Below are positions 1 to 7,642 of a stretch of 64,000 nucleotides of DNA, one piece after another. A program made the position numbers and the translations under genes. The first letter of the stretch is position 1, and every line of letters starts with the position of its first letter. A model generated the notes under the pieces. The model saw nothing but the letters and a program-made list of their open reading frames with translations. It was not told where the DNA came from and ran no database searches. Location of the stretch: contig DCPU01000001.1 of the NCBI GenBank assembly GCA_002323245.1, positions 92,301-156,300 of the forward strand, read 5' to 3'. The DNA comes from Mariprofundus sp. UBA1536 (GTDB lineage Bacteria; Pseudomonadota; Zetaproteobacteria; Mariprofundales; Mariprofundaceae).

Positions 1-409
1 CTCGCATGCCTTGGGCAGATCCAGCGTCGTATGCCATCTGCAAGGCGATGGCAAGCTTGGGGTGTTCACTTAGATTTTCAACATTAAAAATATTATTGGC
101 AATGGCATCAAGCTTCTGAAATTCAAAGTCTTGCAGCCATGCTTCTTGCAAACCTTCCCAATCCACTTCGCCTTGATGGAAAAACTTTTCAGCCACACCC
201 ACAGGCTCAGAAAACAATAATTCTTCGCTCATCATGACTTCCAACTCATAGGAATAAAGACCAATGCCATTGGCTTCACCCAAGGCGATATAACAAGCTT
301 CAAAATCTTTATTTCCTTGCAAAAACTTATCCAAATCAAGTTTGGTTTTGGGCGAAAAATGTTTGCCTTTAAAGTCAAACTCCACACCGATGGTGATACT
401 GTTTCTCAT
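1..409 (-). CDS. Hypothetical protein, 3' end outside the window
   Basis: An open frame of 136 codons starts at the ATG at 407-409 and runs off the left edge without a stop, so the C-terminus is missing. The N-terminus begins MRNSITIGVEFDFKGKHFSP. It is acidic, soluble-looking, has no signal peptide or membrane segment, and I do not recognise the family. Its start overlaps the stop of the upstream gamma-glutamylcyclotransferase-like gene in an ATGA (406-409), so the two genes are very likely co-transcribed and translationally coupled. Function unknown. Confidence 0.75.
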   Translation of the reverse strand, partial: MRNSITIGVEFDFKGKHFSPKTKLDLDKFLQGNKDFEACYIALGEANGIGLYSYELEVMMSEELLFSEPVGVAEKFFHQGEVDWEGLQEAWLQDFEFQKLDAIANNIFNVENLSEHPKLAIALQMAYDAGSAQGMR

Positions 410-765
410 GATTTTTCCTCGTTCATTTCTTCTCTTGCATCGGCATAAATCCATACCGTTTTTCCAGACAACACTGTCGCTGACCTGCGCACATAGGCAT
501 CCACTTCATAACTATCGGCTTGTAATAATTCTTTGTCGCTGATTTCAAACACAGTACCAATCACTTGGTCGTTGGCATCCCCTGTGTACATCAATATCGG
601 ATGATAAGCCTTACCGCTAGTATGTAGGACATGCTCATCTTGGATAAGCACCTCACCCACCTGATAGCAGGGCAGGATATCCTTTTCGCCAACGAGCAAT
701 CGGCCAAAAGTCGTTTGCTGCACATTGGCTTGCTGTAATGTTCCGTATGAAAATAAAAAAGGCAT
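406..765 (-). CDS. Gamma-glutamylcyclotransferase (AIG2-like) family protein
   Basis: A protein of 119 residues. It opens with the family hallmark YGTL (residues 7-10 of MPFLFSYGTL), and a GTVFEI strand followed by an acidic YEVDAYVRR segment fits the AIG2-like/GGCT fold. Members of this family cyclise gamma-glutamyl amines or dipeptides to 5-oxoproline, but many small bacterial members have no assigned substrate. The length is typical of the short AIG2-like group. It is the upstream gene of a two-gene unit with the partial hypothetical gene at 1-409 (4-bp overlap). The fold call is fairly safe; the substrate is unknown. Confidence 0.75.
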   Translation of the reverse strand: MPFLFSYGTLQQANVQQTTFGRLLVGEKDILPCYQVGEVLIQDEHVLHTSGKAYHPILMYTGDANDQVIGTVFEISDKELLQADSYEVDAYVRRSATVLSGKTVWIYADAREEMNEEKS

Positions 766-777
766 TTGCTTGCTTAC

Positions 778-954
778 CTAATCCTTGCGCATCTTTTCTG
801 CTTTTTCTGCCATTTCTTTGGCATGTGCTGCCGCATCAGCGGCGGCTTATTGCGCCATTGCCAAAGCTTGTTTGGCTTGTGCTGCAGGCTGCTCATCTTC
901 TGTGCATCTCAGCAACAGAACAAGACCAAGCAGCAAGACCATCAGTTTTTTCAT
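778..954 (-). pseudogene. Small Lpp-like Ala/Lys-rich exported peptide gene interrupted by TAA
   Basis: From the ATG at 952-954 the frame reads MKKLMVLLLGLVLLLRCTED, a hydrophobic signal-like segment followed by Cys in a poor lipobox (L-L-R-C). After 35 residues it meets TAA (847-849). The same frame then continues with AAADAAAHAKEMAEKAEKMR and stops at 778-780. The part after the stop has the Ala/Lys/Glu heptad composition of a murein-lipoprotein-like helix. The simplest reading is a 57-residue small lipoprotein broken by a CAA-to-TAA change, or a 35-residue peptide that is complete. A weak call because the gene is so short. Confidence 0.35.
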
Positions 955-1107
955 TGACCCACTCCTAGCCTTCAAGGGCATAACCATGGCAGATACGCAG
1001 CCGAAACGGAATCAGATTGGCGTTTCAAAGCTTGGCACACACTTTGTCGACAATATCACTCTCATCATGGCACCAGCCTTGCTCATACATTTGCATGTTT
1101 TTGTTCT

Positions 1108-1113
1108 AAGGAG
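1108..1113 (+). promoter_or_regulatory. Strong Shine-Dalgarno of the HDOD gene
   Basis: The sequence AAGGAG lies eight bases before the ATG at 1122 (AAGGAGATATACATATG) and fixes that start. The 17 bases happen to match the phage T7 gene 10 type leader used in expression vectors. Here it is simply a near-ideal ribosome binding site and predicts high translation. Confidence 0.8.
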
Positions 1114-1121
1114 ATATACAT

Positions 1122-2090
1122 ATGACCCAAGCCCCATCATCTGCATCCGACATTCAAGCACCAGAAATTTGGGCCGATTCTCCACATCCTTCGTTTAACC
1201 TCACCCTAGATGTAAACACCCAGCAATTTAAACAGCTTCCCGCGCATCAAGGCAGCTCCAGCCGTTTGGCGATGTATGAAAAAAGCATACGCACCTTACC
1301 CTTACCGCCAGCACTATGGCGCGCCTTTCAAGCTGCATGTGACAGGGGAGATTCCAGCCAGCAATTAGGAAAAATCATCAAAGACGACCCTGTGTTATCG
1401 GCGGCCACATTGCGTATCGCCAATTCCTCTGGCTTCGGCCTGCGTACGCCTATCAATGATGTAGGCAGAGCCGTATCGCATCTGGGTACGTCTATGGTGC
1501 GCAGCATTGTCACCCGCCATAGCTTTTCCTCTACCTTGGCCAAAGGCAAAGTGTATGACATGCCCAAGTTATGGAAACATGGGATGGCCGTGTCTGCCTT
1601 GGCAGAAATTATCGCCGAATTTGTGCCTGACTGTGTGCGCGAAGATGCGAGCACCTTGGGTTTATTTCACGATATTGGCAAAATGAGCATGAATTTATTT
1701 ACCCAATACCAACAACCCGCCACCCTTGATTCACATCAGGGTCATTTATTATTTGAGCATGCGCAATTTGGCTGCAACCATATTGATTTGGGTTTATTGC
1801 TAGCTAAACACTGGGAATTGCCTTCAAAAATTATTGAAGGTATTGCTTTCCACCATCATCCAGGTTTTGCTGCGCCCGAAAGCATCCCTGAAAGCATACG
1901 CCCTGAAGTATTTGCGGTGTTTCTCGCTGATGCTATCGCTATTCGTTTGGGCTTTGATACTGGTCATGCTGGCATCGTATTGCCACTTGCAGCTTATGCC
2001 ACGCTTCTTGCCAACACCTCCTTGATGGCGTTGATGGAATCTCCAAAAATCCATGCGGAATTGGCGCGCATTGAAGCGATTGAATTTTGA
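1122..2090 (+). CDS. HDOD domain protein
   Basis: A protein of 322 residues. About 50 N-terminal residues are poorly conserved-looking. They are followed by an HDOD domain (roughly residues 55-260): a helical IIKDDPVLSAATLRIANSS segment, the VGRAVSHLG turn and a retained LGLFHDIGKMS stretch with the HD pair. HDOD proteins are catalytically doubtful relatives of HD-GYP phosphodiesterases and usually act in signalling, stress or motility control. No receiver or other output domain is attached. It is a stand-alone gene with a very strong ribosome binding site. Family secure, role unknown. Confidence 0.85.
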   Translation: MTQAPSSASDIQAPEIWADSPHPSFNLTLDVNTQQFKQLPAHQGSSSRLAMYEKSIRTLPLPPALWRAFQAACDRGDSSQQLGKIIKDDPVLSAATLRIANSSGFGLRTPINDVGRAVSHLGTSMVRSIVTRHSFSSTLAKGKVYDMPKLWKHGMAVSALAEIIAEFVPDCVREDASTLGLFHDIGKMSMNLFTQYQQPATLDSHQGHLLFEHAQFGCNHIDLGLLLAKHWELPSKIIEGIAFHHHPGFAAPESIPESIRPEVFAVFLADAIAIRLGFDTGHAGIVLPLAAYATLLANTSLMALMESPKIHAELARIEAIEF

Positions 2091-2152
2091 CGGGTCTCAT
2101 CCAGCTAAAGTCTAACCCCTAATCCCTGCGCTGTTGCCCAACAGGGCCTCCT

Positions 2153-2200
2153 GTGTTACATTCATTTCAAAGCAGTGATACTGCTGAAGTCGTGTTACAT
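2153..2200 (+). repeat. Direct repeats flanking a palindrome upstream of a small gene
   Basis: GTGTTACAT occurs at 2153-2161 and again at 2192-2200. The palindrome AGCAGTGATACTGCT sits between them at 2171-2185. The second copy abuts the AGGAGG ribosome binding site of the gene starting at 2212. This could be an operator or a leader hairpin controlling that gene; no binding protein can be named. Confidence 0.4.
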
Positions 2201-2211
2201 AGGAGGTTGAT

Positions 2212-2427
2212 ATGTACTTACGAAATAAAAGCAATGAAGATTTAGCCGAAGTGGAACAACTGGATGTATTGATGGATCCACACGCAACATCGCTCATGGT
2301 TCATTATTTTGCTGGTGAAGAAATGGGTGAACCCGTTAGCGTTGATAAAGTGGACATGGTATTTCCATCTGGTGAGGCGCTGCCGCGATGCTGGTTAGAC
2401 CCTCATTACAGAATGCATTTTGACTAA
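2212..2427 (+). CDS. Conserved-looking small protein of unknown function
   Basis: A small acidic protein of 71 residues with an ideal ribosome binding site (AGGAGG, 7 bases before ATG). It begins MYLRNKSNEDLAEVEQLDVL and ends with a distinctive SGEALPRCWLDPHYRMHFD tail containing its only Cys. There is no signal peptide or membrane segment. The sharp tail motif and strong start suggest a real gene. I do not recognise a characterised family. It stands alone between the HDOD gene and a convergent gene. Confidence 0.7.
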   Translation: MYLRNKSNEDLAEVEQLDVLMDPHATSLMVHYFAGEEMGEPVSVDKVDMVFPSGEALPRCWLDPHYRMHFD

Positions 2428-2491
2428 GCTTTACCAACTGGTGCAGAGCTGCTGCCCCCTTTTCGAGTGAATGTGGCTCTGCAAAAGTTTT

Positions 2492-2884
2492 TTATTTCTT
2501 TTTCGCCCAATCCAAAGCTGGTTTCACTGCTTTAAACACACGAACCTTTTTACCTGACTTTAATAAATTTCGATACGCCTGATACATTTTCGCCAGTCCA
2601 TAACCCACCTTGGATTGCACACACATGGAGAGCTTTCGTTTGGAATGCGGGCGATCGGATTCGGAAGCGATTTTGGCAATTTTCTTTAAACCCGCCGCTG
2701 TGATTTTCACGCTGCTTTTTTCTGGGAAAATAAGCACTTCATTGTAATCTTCATAATCGGCATGATTTTGAATATTTTGTTGATATGCTTTGAGCGCAAC
2801 AATCAAATCATCCTCATGCATCGTACCAATACACGTAGTAACAATCAGTTTGTCGTCATTATCAATATGGTGATCAATCGCCAT
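2492..2884 (-). CDS. Hypothetical protein, possibly STAS/SpoIIAA-like fold
   Basis: A soluble protein of 130 residues. The N-terminal half (IDHHIDNDDKLIVTTCIGTM, then a DDLIVALKAYQQNI helix) and a central EVLIFPEKSSVKITAAGLKK segment have the strand-helix alternation of SpoIIAA/STAS-like proteins. The C-terminal half is Lys/Arg rich (KSGKKVRVFKAVKPALDWAKKK). This is a fold guess from pattern only. It is transcribed in the same direction as the OYE-type reductase upstream of it, 111 bp away, with a 10-bp inverted repeat in that gap. Confidence 0.55.
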   Translation of the reverse strand: MAIDHHIDNDDKLIVTTCIGTMHEDDLIVALKAYQQNIQNHADYEDYNEVLIFPEKSSVKITAAGLKKIAKIASESDRPHSKRKLSMCVQSKVGYGLAKMYQAYRNLLKSGKKVRVFKAVKPALDWAKKK

Positions 2885-2903
2885 AGTCTTCCTCTTCTTC
2901 TCA

Positions 2904-2955
2904 CATGCGCTTGTCGCTGCAGATTAGCGGCAACCACATTTGCTTCAAGCGCATG
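2904..2955. repeat. Inverted repeat between two minus-strand genes
   Basis: CATGCGCTTG (2904-2913) is repeated inverted as CAAGCGCATG (2946-2955), with a smaller imperfect hairpin in the 32-base spacer. It lies between the stop of the OYE gene and the start of the 130-residue protein gene. There is no T run, so it is more likely an RNA-processing, stabilising or protein-binding dyad than an intrinsic terminator. Confidence 0.4.
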
Positions 2956-2995
2956 CTAGGTAAGTTTTTTATATCTAAAGTAAAACACCTTGTTA

Positions 2996-4081
2996 TCAAG
3001 CTACAGGATAATCGGTATATCCCTTTTCACCTGGGGTGTAGAAGGTGTCAAAATCAACATCATTTAACGCCACTTTATTCTGCCAGCGATAAATCAAATC
3101 GGGATTGGACAATAGCGGCACACCCACAGCAATCAAATCAGCGCGTCCCGCTTCCAAATCTTTATTGGCGCGTTTGGCATCATAACCACCGGATAAAATC
3201 AAGGTGCCTTTAAATGCTGCGCGGACACCATCTTTCATGCGCGCCGGCACTTCAGGCGCACCTTGAGCGGAGTGATCGACAATATGCACGTAGGCAATGC
3301 CCAAATCATTGAGCTGCTCAGCCAGATACAAATAATCAGCTTCCATCTCCGGATACAGTGGCATTTCGTTAAACACACCAAATGGCGATAAACGAATACC
3401 GATTTTTTCTTTACCAATCATGCTGATAGAAGCTTTAACCACTTCAAGAATAAAGCGAGCACGCTTCTCAACCTTGCCGCCATAAGCATCATCGCGTTGG
3501 TTGGTGGTCGGGCGGAAAAACTGTTCCATCAAATAACCGTTGGCAGCATGCAGCTCCACACCATCAAAATCAGCTTTGATGGCTTTGCGCGCTGCTTGGG
3601 CATATTCATTAATCGTGGAATCAATATCATCAATATCCATTTCTTCAGGCACGGGCAAAGGCTGCATACCATCTTTATCGGTATACATTTGCTCGCTGCA
3701 GCCCACCGCTGATGGCGCCAATACCCGCGCCCCACCGGGCAGATTATATTCATGTGAAATGCGGCCAGTATGCATCAATTGGCAGAAAATCTTCGCGCCT
3801 TTGGCATGCACAGCTTCGGTGACCAATTTCCAGCCTTCCACTTGCGCCAAGGAAAAGACGCCTGGAATGCGCGGGTAACCCAGACCGTTTGGAGATGGCG
3901 AAGTGCCTTCGGTGATAATCAAACCCACGCTAGCGCGCTGGGCGTAATATTCTGCCATTAAAGCATTCGGTACATTATCAATAGCACGGCTGCGGGTCAT
4001 GGGCGCCATCACCAAGTGATTTTGTAATGAAAGCTCGCCCAATTTTGCTGGCGAAAATAAAATATCGGTTGTATCAGTCAT
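2996..4081 (-). CDS. Old Yellow Enzyme family flavin reductase (NemA-like)
   Basis: About 361 residues, an FMN-dependent TIM-barrel ene-reductase reducing activated C=C bonds or nitro compounds with NAD(P)H. Visible are the barrel start LFSPAKLGELSLQNHLVMAP, the PMTRSRA segment, the substrate-binding HAANGYL...FFRPTTNQRDDAYGG signature and the FMN phosphate site near LILSGGYDA. I place the start at the ATG at 4079-4081 because AGGAG lies six bases upstream; an adjacent ATG (4084) and a longer frame to 4108 are less likely. It is probably a detoxification enzyme. Specific substrate unknown. Confidence 0.92.
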   Translation of the reverse strand: MTDTTDILFSPAKLGELSLQNHLVMAPMTRSRAIDNVPNALMAEYYAQRASVGLIITEGTSPSPNGLGYPRIPGVFSLAQVEGWKLVTEAVHAKGAKIFCQLMHTGRISHEYNLPGGARVLAPSAVGCSEQMYTDKDGMQPLPVPEEMDIDDIDSTINEYAQAARKAIKADFDGVELHAANGYLMEQFFRPTTNQRDDAYGGKVEKRARFILEVVKASISMIGKEKIGIRLSPFGVFNEMPLYPEMEADYLYLAEQLNDLGIAYVHIVDHSAQGAPEVPARMKDGVRAAFKGTLILSGGYDAKRANKDLEAGRADLIAVGVPLLSNPDLIYRWQNKVALNDVDFDTFYTPGEKGYTDYPVA

Positions 4082-4145
4082 CATCTGCTCCTGTAAACGA
4101 AGTGCCAAACTAGAGTAGTTCTTAGAAAAAAGTACCTATTCCTTT

Positions 4146-4391
4146 TTAAACCTCACCTGCTTGGATACTTTGCACCCGTGTGACCACAGCTTCAACGGTT
4201 GCATGATCAATCATACGTTTATTCACCAACACCAATGGCGCATTGGGGCATTGGTTGCGGCAATCGCCCATACGTGATTTCAAACCGCATGCCGCCAAAG
4301 CTTCGGTAAGCCTACGACCGCCCACATCACTGCACTCTGGACCGTAACACACTTCAATATCGGGCGCTGTCTGGTCTATCATCATTGTCAT
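4146..4391 (-). CDS. Thioredoxin-like [2Fe-2S] ferredoxin-type protein
   Basis: 81 residues with a cysteine pattern of the thioredoxin-fold [2Fe-2S] family (NuoE-like): C-x4-C in CYGPEC near the N-terminus and C-x3-C in CRNQC in the middle. Another Cys is present at AACGLK. The protein is soluble and would act as a small electron carrier; its partner is not visible here. It lies 64 bp upstream of the OYE gene on the same strand, so it might donate electrons in that context, but this is speculation. Confidence 0.75.
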   Translation of the reverse strand: MTMMIDQTAPDIEVCYGPECSDVGGRRLTEALAACGLKSRMGDCRNQCPNAPLVLVNKRMIDHATVEAVVTRVQSIQAGEV

Positions 4392-4554
4392 GGCTATCCT
4401 TTGTTGGTGATTTAGAAAAAAAGTACATTACCCAAAGCAAACTGCAAATGCATAAGTAATGTTTTCATGGTTACATTGGGCAAAACAGTTGCTGCCGAAA
4501 TTCGAACTGTTACTTTTTCACATCTTTATTCTGATGCAACATGGGTAAACCACT

Positions 4555-6207
4555 TTGAACGATTCGAACATCACATATTTCCCCATTACCCCGAAAGCAG
4601 ATGATATCCCAAACGTTTTTCCCACCCCTTTCTCTGATACCCCCCACCCTTTGGCAATCCAGGCCAGTCAAATGCTGCAAGCTAGACTTAGTGAAAACAA
4701 AGATTTCGATAGAGATTTTTTTACGCCAGACCACGGTAAAATGTTTGGGGTGCTGGTGGTGCAAGACCAACAAGCCCGCCTTGGTTTTTTAAGCGCCTTT
4801 TCTGGCATGATGAATGGGCAATGGTTTGCGGGTGGCTTTATGCCGCCTATTTTTGATGTGGAAGCGCAAACCCATTTTCTCACCAGCGGAAAGAGCCAAT
4901 TGCAAGACATGGCCAAAACCTTGGAAGTGCTGGAATCATCGAAACAACGCTACGTCTTAGCCCAAAGCATCGTAGATTTGAAGAAGCAACGCGATGCAGT
5001 TTTGACAGCCTTAAAGCAACGCCACAAAGCCGAAAAACAAGCCCGTGATGCTCAACGCTTTGATATCTTGGTGATGGATGATGCCCAGGAACAACAAAGC
5101 CAGCTGCGCGCCTTGGCATTGCAAAGCCAGCACAACAAACGCGAAGCCACCAATGCTGCCTCAGCATGGAAAGAGCGCATTGAAGCGCTAGCGATAGAAC
5201 TCGAAGCATCTGATATCCAAATCAGCCAACTCAAAAACAGCCGCAGTAAACTCTCCCAAGATTTGCATGCGCAAGTGTTCGCCAGCTACACATTATATAA
5301 TTTTAAAGGCGAGCAAAAAACCATCACTGACTTCTTTATCGAATCCACCCCGCCTGCGGGTGCTGGCGATTGTGCTGGACCAAAGCTAATTCATTATGCC
5401 CAAACCCATGCTTTAAAACCCATCGCCATGGCAGAGTTTTGGTGGGGCGCTTCCCCTGCTGCTGGAGTGCGCCATCATCAACAATTCTACCCAGCTTGTC
5501 GTGGCAAATGCCGCCCTATTCTACCCTTTATGTTAGAAGGCCTGGATGTGGAGCCAGAGCCATACTACGGCTTAGAAATCGATCAAGATGAACCCAAAAT
5601 TATCTACGAAGATGATGTCTTGATTGTGATTAACAAACCCAGCGGTTTGATGTCGGTGCCGGGTAAACTGATCAAAGACTGTGTGTTCAACCGCTTGATG
5701 GCAGCGCACCCCGAATGCCCAGAACTACGCCTTGTGCATCGCCTTGATATGTCCACTTCAGGCATACTATTGGTCGCTAAGAATTTGAAGATAAACAAGC
5801 TCCTGCAAAAACAATTTATCCAACGTACCGTCGATAAACGCTACGAAGCCATTTTAAGCAAACCTCTTGATGCCGATGAAGGTAATATCGATTTGCCTAT
5901 GCGCGTGGACTTTGACGATAGGCCGCGCCAATTGGTGTGTTACGAATACGGCAAGCCCGCCAAAACGCACTGGGAAGTCATAACTCGCGATGAAAGAACA
6001 ACCCGTGTATATTTCTATCCCCACACTGGCCGCACCCATCAACTGCGTTTGCATGCCTCCCATCGCGATGGTCTCAATGCCGCTATTGTTGGCGACGACC
6101 TCTACGGGCAAGCTGGTGAGCGCCTGATGCTGCATGCCCAGCGATTAAGCTTTAACCACCCCGTCACCCGCGAGCGCCTCACCTTTGAAGTGCCTGCTCC
6201 ATTTTGA
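4555..6207 (+). CDS. RluA-family pseudouridine synthase with long N-terminal extension
   Basis: About 550 residues. The C-terminal third (residues ~345-550) is a RluA-type catalytic domain: IIYEDDVLIVINKPSGLMSV, the catalytic Asp in HRLDMSTSGILLVAK, and HTGRTHQLRLH near the end. It isomerises uridine in structured RNA. Residues ~1-340 hold a conserved-looking GKMFGVLVVQ region and a Lys/Gln-rich coiled coil (~115-240), as in the long gammaproteobacterial RluA relatives. No in-frame ATG is available near the N-terminus because a TAA lies just upstream. TTG at 4555 is the best start. The target RNA is unknown. Confidence 0.85.
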   Translation: MNDSNITYFPITPKADDIPNVFPTPFSDTPHPLAIQASQMLQARLSENKDFDRDFFTPDHGKMFGVLVVQDQQARLGFLSAFSGMMNGQWFAGGFMPPIFDVEAQTHFLTSGKSQLQDMAKTLEVLESSKQRYVLAQSIVDLKKQRDAVLTALKQRHKAEKQARDAQRFDILVMDDAQEQQSQLRALALQSQHNKREATNAASAWKERIEALAIELEASDIQISQLKNSRSKLSQDLHAQVFASYTLYNFKGEQKTITDFFIESTPPAGAGDCAGPKLIHYAQTHALKPIAMAEFWWGASPAAGVRHHQQFYPACRGKCRPILPFMLEGLDVEPEPYYGLEIDQDEPKIIYEDDVLIVINKPSGLMSVPGKLIKDCVFNRLMAAHPECPELRLVHRLDMSTSGILLVAKNLKINKLLQKQFIQRTVDKRYEAILSKPLDADEGNIDLPMRVDFDDRPRQLVCYEYGKPAKTHWEVITRDERTTRVYFYPHTGRTHQLRLHASHRDGLNAAIVGDDLYGQAGERLMLHAQRLSFNHPVTRERLTFEVPAPF

Positions 6208-6226
6208 GGAAACGATTGCCCCCTAC

Positions 6227-6410
6227 CCCCTTGCTACAGATGCGCCGGAACGTCAGGCGGAAAAAAAGATAAGCGCAGTATCACGCGCCCTTTTTCTGAC
6301 TGTAAGTGAATGAAGAACGCAGCTGTTTAAGGGCAGTTTTTTGGTTCGTTTGAAGGTGAATGCGAAGCATGAGAGGCTCCCCTGGGGGATTTGCTGCAAA
6401 AAAAATGAAC
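6227..6410. mobile_element. MITE-like dispersed repeat, copy 1
   Basis: The left end CCCCTTGCTACAGATGCG (6227-6244) is an imperfect inverted match of the right end CGCAGCTGTTTAAGGG (6319-6333). Between them is a core of about 60 bases that is nearly identical in copy 3 (7729-7874). It is followed by a tail bounded by GTTCGTTT and AAATGAAC (to 6410) that could form a hairpin with a long loop. It fills the gap between the pseudouridine synthase gene and the haemoglobin gene. No coding potential. Together with copies 2 and 3 it defines a small non-autonomous element. Confidence 0.6.
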
Positions 6411-6437
6411 AACACCTTTAATGCATAGGATAAGCCC

Positions 6438-6833
6438 ATGACAAACCAAGAAAATGAACCAACCCTTTATGAACGCCTTGGCGGTGAAGCACAATTACGC
6501 CAACTTACCCAAAGCTTTTATCAACATATGGATACCTTGAGCGAAACCAAACCCATCCGCGGCATGCACGCCAAAAGCCTGCATATGTCCGAAGAAAAGT
6601 TGTTTATGTTCCTCTCTGGCTGGATGGGCGGCCCATCATTGTATTGGGAAAAGTATGGCCACCCTCGCCTGCGCATGCGGCATATGCCATTCGCCATCGA
6701 TGAATCTGCTCGCGATCAATGGATGCTCTGCATGAAGAATGCTTTGGATGAAGTCGTAAAAGACGAATCACTCAACGATGAAATCTACCAAGCTCTCTAC
6801 GGTGTTGCTGACTTTATGCGGAATAGACCTTAA
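6438..6833 (+). CDS. glbO: Group II truncated haemoglobin
   Basis: 131 residues with the 2-on-2 globin pattern: TLYERLGGEAQLRQL at the start, proximal His in HPRLRMRHMPFAID, and the group II hallmark Trp (G8 position) in ARDQWMLCM. Such proteins bind O2/NO and are implicated in NO detoxification or oxidative and microaerobic stress. It is soluble with no signal peptide. It stands alone and is flanked on both sides by copies of the MITE-like repeat, which may supply its transcription end. Family very secure; physiological role inferred from the family. Confidence 0.92.
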   Translation: MTNQENEPTLYERLGGEAQLRQLTQSFYQHMDTLSETKPIRGMHAKSLHMSEEKLFMFLSGWMGGPSLYWEKYGHPRLRMRHMPFAIDESARDQWMLCMKNALDEVVKDESLNDEIYQALYGVADFMRNRP

Positions 6834-6837
6834 AGCT

Positions 6838-7071
6838 TTTTTGAACCGCGAAGCACGCGAAGTTACACGAAGTTTCTTATTTTTTAACCACTCAGACACA
6901 GAAGTCTTCAGTTTCGGAGCGGATCCCCTTGTTATAGCTGCGCCTTCATATGTGCTAGCAAATGGGAATTAGCGAAAAAACTTTTCGCCCCATTTGATGG
7001 TGCAGATGAGGGGAGTTCGCAGCTATGTAAGGGGCAGCTTTTTGGTTCGTTTTTGGCTGTCCAAAAATGAA
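6838..7071. mobile_element. MITE-like dispersed repeat, copy 2
   Basis: The best-preserved terminal inverted repeats of the three copies: CCCCTTGTTATAGCTGCG at 6925-6942 and CGCAGCTATGTAAGGGG at 7019-7035. Its core differs from copies 1 and 3. The right end is followed by a hairpin (GTTCGTTTTTGG, 4-base loop, CCAAAAATGAAT, 7044-7071), as in copy 3. To the left, a TTTTTTGAACCGC segment (from 6838) is shared with the left flank of copy 3, so the repeat unit may be longer than its inverted ends. Confidence 0.55.
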
Positions 7072-7172
7072 TAAACACCATCACTCATCTTTAACCATCC
7101 TTTTTTCATCCATGACTTTAACTTGTCATAATTACTCATCATGCTTCCTCGCAAATTGAAAAGGAGGAAAAC

Positions 7173-7340
7173 ATGACCCTAGAAAACACTAGCCCAGCTT
7201 CTGCCCGGCTTAACTTTATGCGCATGGTTAGCGCCATCGTTGAGTTTCCAAAACAACCCGAAACAAAAAAAACGTCAGGTGCTCAACCAAGCAACCAAAG
7301 CAGCAACAAACAAGCACAACTCCCCACGCCTCAAGCCTAA
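7173..7340 (+). CDS. Small Gln/Ser-rich hypothetical protein
   Basis: A 55-residue frame with an excellent ribosome binding site (AAAAGGAGG, 5 bases before the ATG). It reads MTLENTSPASARLNFMRMVS, then a low-complexity tail rich in Gln, Ser, Lys and Pro ending LPTPQA. The tail looks disordered. No family is recognised. The strong start suggests that it is translated. It lies between repeat copy 2 and the Cys-rich small gene. Confidence 0.5.
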   Translation: MTLENTSPASARLNFMRMVSAIVEFPKQPETKKTSGAQPSNQSSNKQAQLPTPQA

Positions 7341-7430
7341 ACCCACGCGTTAAACACTGGTTTATTTTTCTCAAATCGTCTAAGTTGAATCCTTGCAAGA
7401 CAGCAAAATATCGATGACGGAGTGTGAACT

Positions 7431-7625
7431 ATGGCTACTTATGAATGCAAAATATGCGGTATGGGTGTGAATGCAACTTGTGCAAAATGCGATGCACCTT
7501 TGGTGGATGGCAGCATCACCTTGGATGACGGAACCGTGGTGCAAGTATCTGAATGCCCCAACGGACATGGCAAAATCAAATCACCCATGTGTTGCGGCGA
7601 AGATATGACCTGCTCTATCGACTAA
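7431..7625 (+). CDS. Cys-rich small metal-binding (zinc-ribbon/rubredoxin-like) protein
   Basis: 64 residues with eight Cys arranged C-x2-C (CKIC), C-x2-C (CAKC), then C at ECPNG, CC in MCCGED and C near the C-terminus. The first four (CKICGMGVNATCAKC) could hold one Zn or Fe. The protein is acidic and soluble. It may be a rubredoxin-like or zinc-ribbon regulatory mini-protein; I cannot name a characterised homologue. It is flanked by MITE-like copies 2 and 3. Confidence 0.7.
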   Translation: MATYECKICGMGVNATCAKCDAPLVDGSITLDDGTVVQVSECPNGHGKIKSPMCCGEDMTCSID

Positions 7626-7642
7626 ACTGCTTTCTAAACATT

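Noticed and set aside
1108..1124. Match to the T7 gene 10/expression-vector leader as a sign of vector contamination
   Set aside because: Only 17 bases match, flanking DNA is natural, and the motif is just a strong ribosome binding site with an NdeI-like ATG context.
785..1198. 137-residue plus-strand open frame
   Set aside because: Low-complexity Ala/Ser/Cys translation that overlaps the small lipoprotein-like gene and the HDOD start; no ribosome binding site.
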